The notes beneath the pieces are model-generated. The model saw only the letters and a program-made list of their open reading frames with translations. It had not been told where the DNA came from and made no database searches. A stretch of 5,072 bases of DNA from Candidatus Scatomorpha stercoravium. Its GTDB lineage: Bacteria; Bacillota; Clostridia; Oscillospirales; Oscillospiraceae. Positions within the stretch are counted from its first letter, which is position 1. Each line of letters begins with the position of its first letter. The DNA is taken from assembly GCA_018716005.1 (NCBI GenBank), contig DVKN01000019.1, positions 1 through 5,072 of the forward strand, in the 5' to 3' direction. Of the stretch, positions 4,122 to 5,072 are shown piece by piece. A program made the position numbers and the translations under genes.

Positions 4122-5072
4122 ATGCCGGAAAAGACCAGAACTCCCGCAACCGAGGAGCTGCTCGTCTCCATCGATAAGTATTGGAGAGCGGCCAACTACC
4201 TCGCCGCCTGCCAGCTCTACCTGCTGGACAACCCCCTGCTCGAAAAGCCCCTCGTCGAGGAGGACATCAAGAAGAAGATAGTCGGCCACTGGGGCACCAT
4301 CCCGGGCCAGAACTTCATCTACACCCACCTCAACCGCGTCATCAAGGAATTCGACCTCGACATGATATACGTCTCCGGCCCGGGCCACGGCGGCAACGCT
4401 ATGGTCGCCCAGGACTGGCTCGACGGCAGCTACCAGGAGGTCTACCCCAACATCACCCGCGACAAGGAGGGTATGCAGAAGCTCTTCAAGCAGTTCTCCT
4501 TCCCCGGCGGCATCCCCAGCCACGTCGCGCCGGAGACCCCGGGCTCCATTAACGAGGGCGGCGAGCTGGGCTATTCCCTCGCACACTCCTTCGGCGCCGT
4601 AACCGATAACCCCGAGCTCATAGTCGCCTGCGTCGTCGGCGACGGCGAGGCCGAGACCGGCCCGCTCGCCACCAGCTGGCAGCTCAACAAGTTCATCAAC
4701 GCGAAGACCGACGGCGCGGTGCTCCCCATACTGCACCTCAACGGCTACAAGATAGCCAATCCGACCGTCTTCGCCCGCATCCCGCACGACGAGCTCGAGG
4801 CCTTCTTCTACGGCTGCGGCTGGGAGCCGCACTTCGTGGAGGGCAGCGACCCCATGACCATGCACCGCGCCATGGCCGACGCGCTCGACGACTGCGTTGA
4901 GAAGATACTCTCCATCCGCGCCGACGCCCGCGAGAACGGCAATATGGCCCGCCCGCGCTGGCCGATGATAGTCCTGCGCACGCCCAAGGGCTGGACCGGC
5001 CCCGACTATGTAGACGGGCTCAAGGTCGAGGACTACTGGCGCGCGCACCAGGTGCCCATCCAGCCCGACAGC
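4122..5072 (+). CDS. xfp: Phosphoketolase (xylulose-5-P / fructose-6-P), C-terminus beyond the right edge
   Basis: This cytoplasmic thiamine-diphosphate enzyme splits xylulose 5-phosphate (often also fructose 6-phosphate) with phosphate, giving acetyl phosphate plus glyceraldehyde 3-phosphate (or erythrose 4-phosphate). The 317 visible residues are roughly the first 40% of a protein usually about 800 long, covering most of the N-terminal cofactor-binding domain. Seen in order: GHWGTIPGQNF (55-65), GPGHGG (86-91), GGIPSHVAPETPGS (129-142), the signature EGGELGY (145-151), VVGDGEAETGP (171-181) and LHLNGYKIANPT (204-215). H56, H89 and H134 have the same spacing as the active-site histidines 64, 97 and 142 of the Bifidobacterium enzyme; GDGE and N207 would hold the magnesium-diphosphate. 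A strong AAGGAGGA (4103-4110) lies 11 bases before the ATG. Codons end mostly in C or G, as in a well-expressed gene here. Substrate preference cannot be read from this part. Confidence 0.96.
   Translation, partial: MPEKTRTPATEELLVSIDKYWRAANYLAACQLYLLDNPLLEKPLVEEDIKKKIVGHWGTIPGQNFIYTHLNRVIKEFDLDMIYVSGPGHGGNAMVAQDWLDGSYQEVYPNITRDKEGMQKLFKQFSFPGGIPSHVAPETPGSINEGGELGYSLAHSFGAVTDNPELIVACVVGDGEAETGPLATSWQLNKFINAKTDGAVLPILHLNGYKIANPTVFARIPHDELEAFFYGCGWEPHFVEGSDPMTMHRAMADALDDCVEKILSIRADARENGNMARPRWPMIVLRTPKGWTGPDYVDGLKVEDYWRAHQVPIQPDS

Noticed and set aside
4100..4177. 25-codon open frame overlapping the xfp start
   Set aside because: The ATG has only an A-run upstream, and the ribosome site lies inside the frame. 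It is out of frame with the clear xfp gene.
4053..5048. Minus-strand open frame (331 codons) opposite xfp
   Set aside because: It arises from the third-position C/G bias of xfp; no domain is seen.

Overview
The window looks like a high-GC, spore-forming member of the Clostridia, perhaps a gut lineage such as Oscillospirales or Christensenellales. Three things point there: a SpoIIP engulfment enzyme, a SleB-type cell wall hydrolase, and a 4-Cys TSCPD protein. Shine-Dalgarno sites are strong and sigma-A type promoters are readable, as expected of a Firmicute. The lineage below class level is inference from the sequence alone.

Layout. The left third is on the minus strand: spoIIP (404-1465), followed by a twin-CBS-domain protein (332 to the left edge, incomplete). 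A divergent promoter region (about 1466-1599) separates spoIIP from a small plus-strand gene for a TSCPD protein (1600-1860). Next comes an AT-rich, repeat-rich non-coding stretch of about 330 bases (1861-2190), unlike the GC-rich genes around it. It leads into a secreted or membrane-anchored SleB-like hydrolase (2191-3117). A promoter starting right after that stop codon, overlapped by a 14-bp inverted repeat, serves rsmG, the 16S rRNA m7G methyltransferase gene (3192-3893). rsmG ends in a clear intrinsic terminator (3939-3965). Two candidate promoters and a foldable leader then precede a phosphoketolase gene, xfp (4122 to the right edge, incomplete).

How the genes relate. SpoIIP and the SleB-like enzyme both cut peptidoglycan and fit a sporulation/germination theme, but they are on opposite strands and separately promoted. 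The TSCPD gene, rsmG and xfp look like independent single-gene units; xfp would make acetyl phosphate from sugar phosphates in the cytoplasm. No mobile element, CRISPR array, tRNA or rRNA gene is visible.

The part most worth a second look is 1861-2190. A perfect 10-bp inverted repeat (2068-2077 / 2176-2185) flanks a good sigma-A promoter, and its right arm contains the hydrolase's Shine-Dalgarno site. This could be a small invertible promoter or an RNA fold that hides the ribosome binding site; the window alone cannot decide. No clearly new multi-gene system is present.
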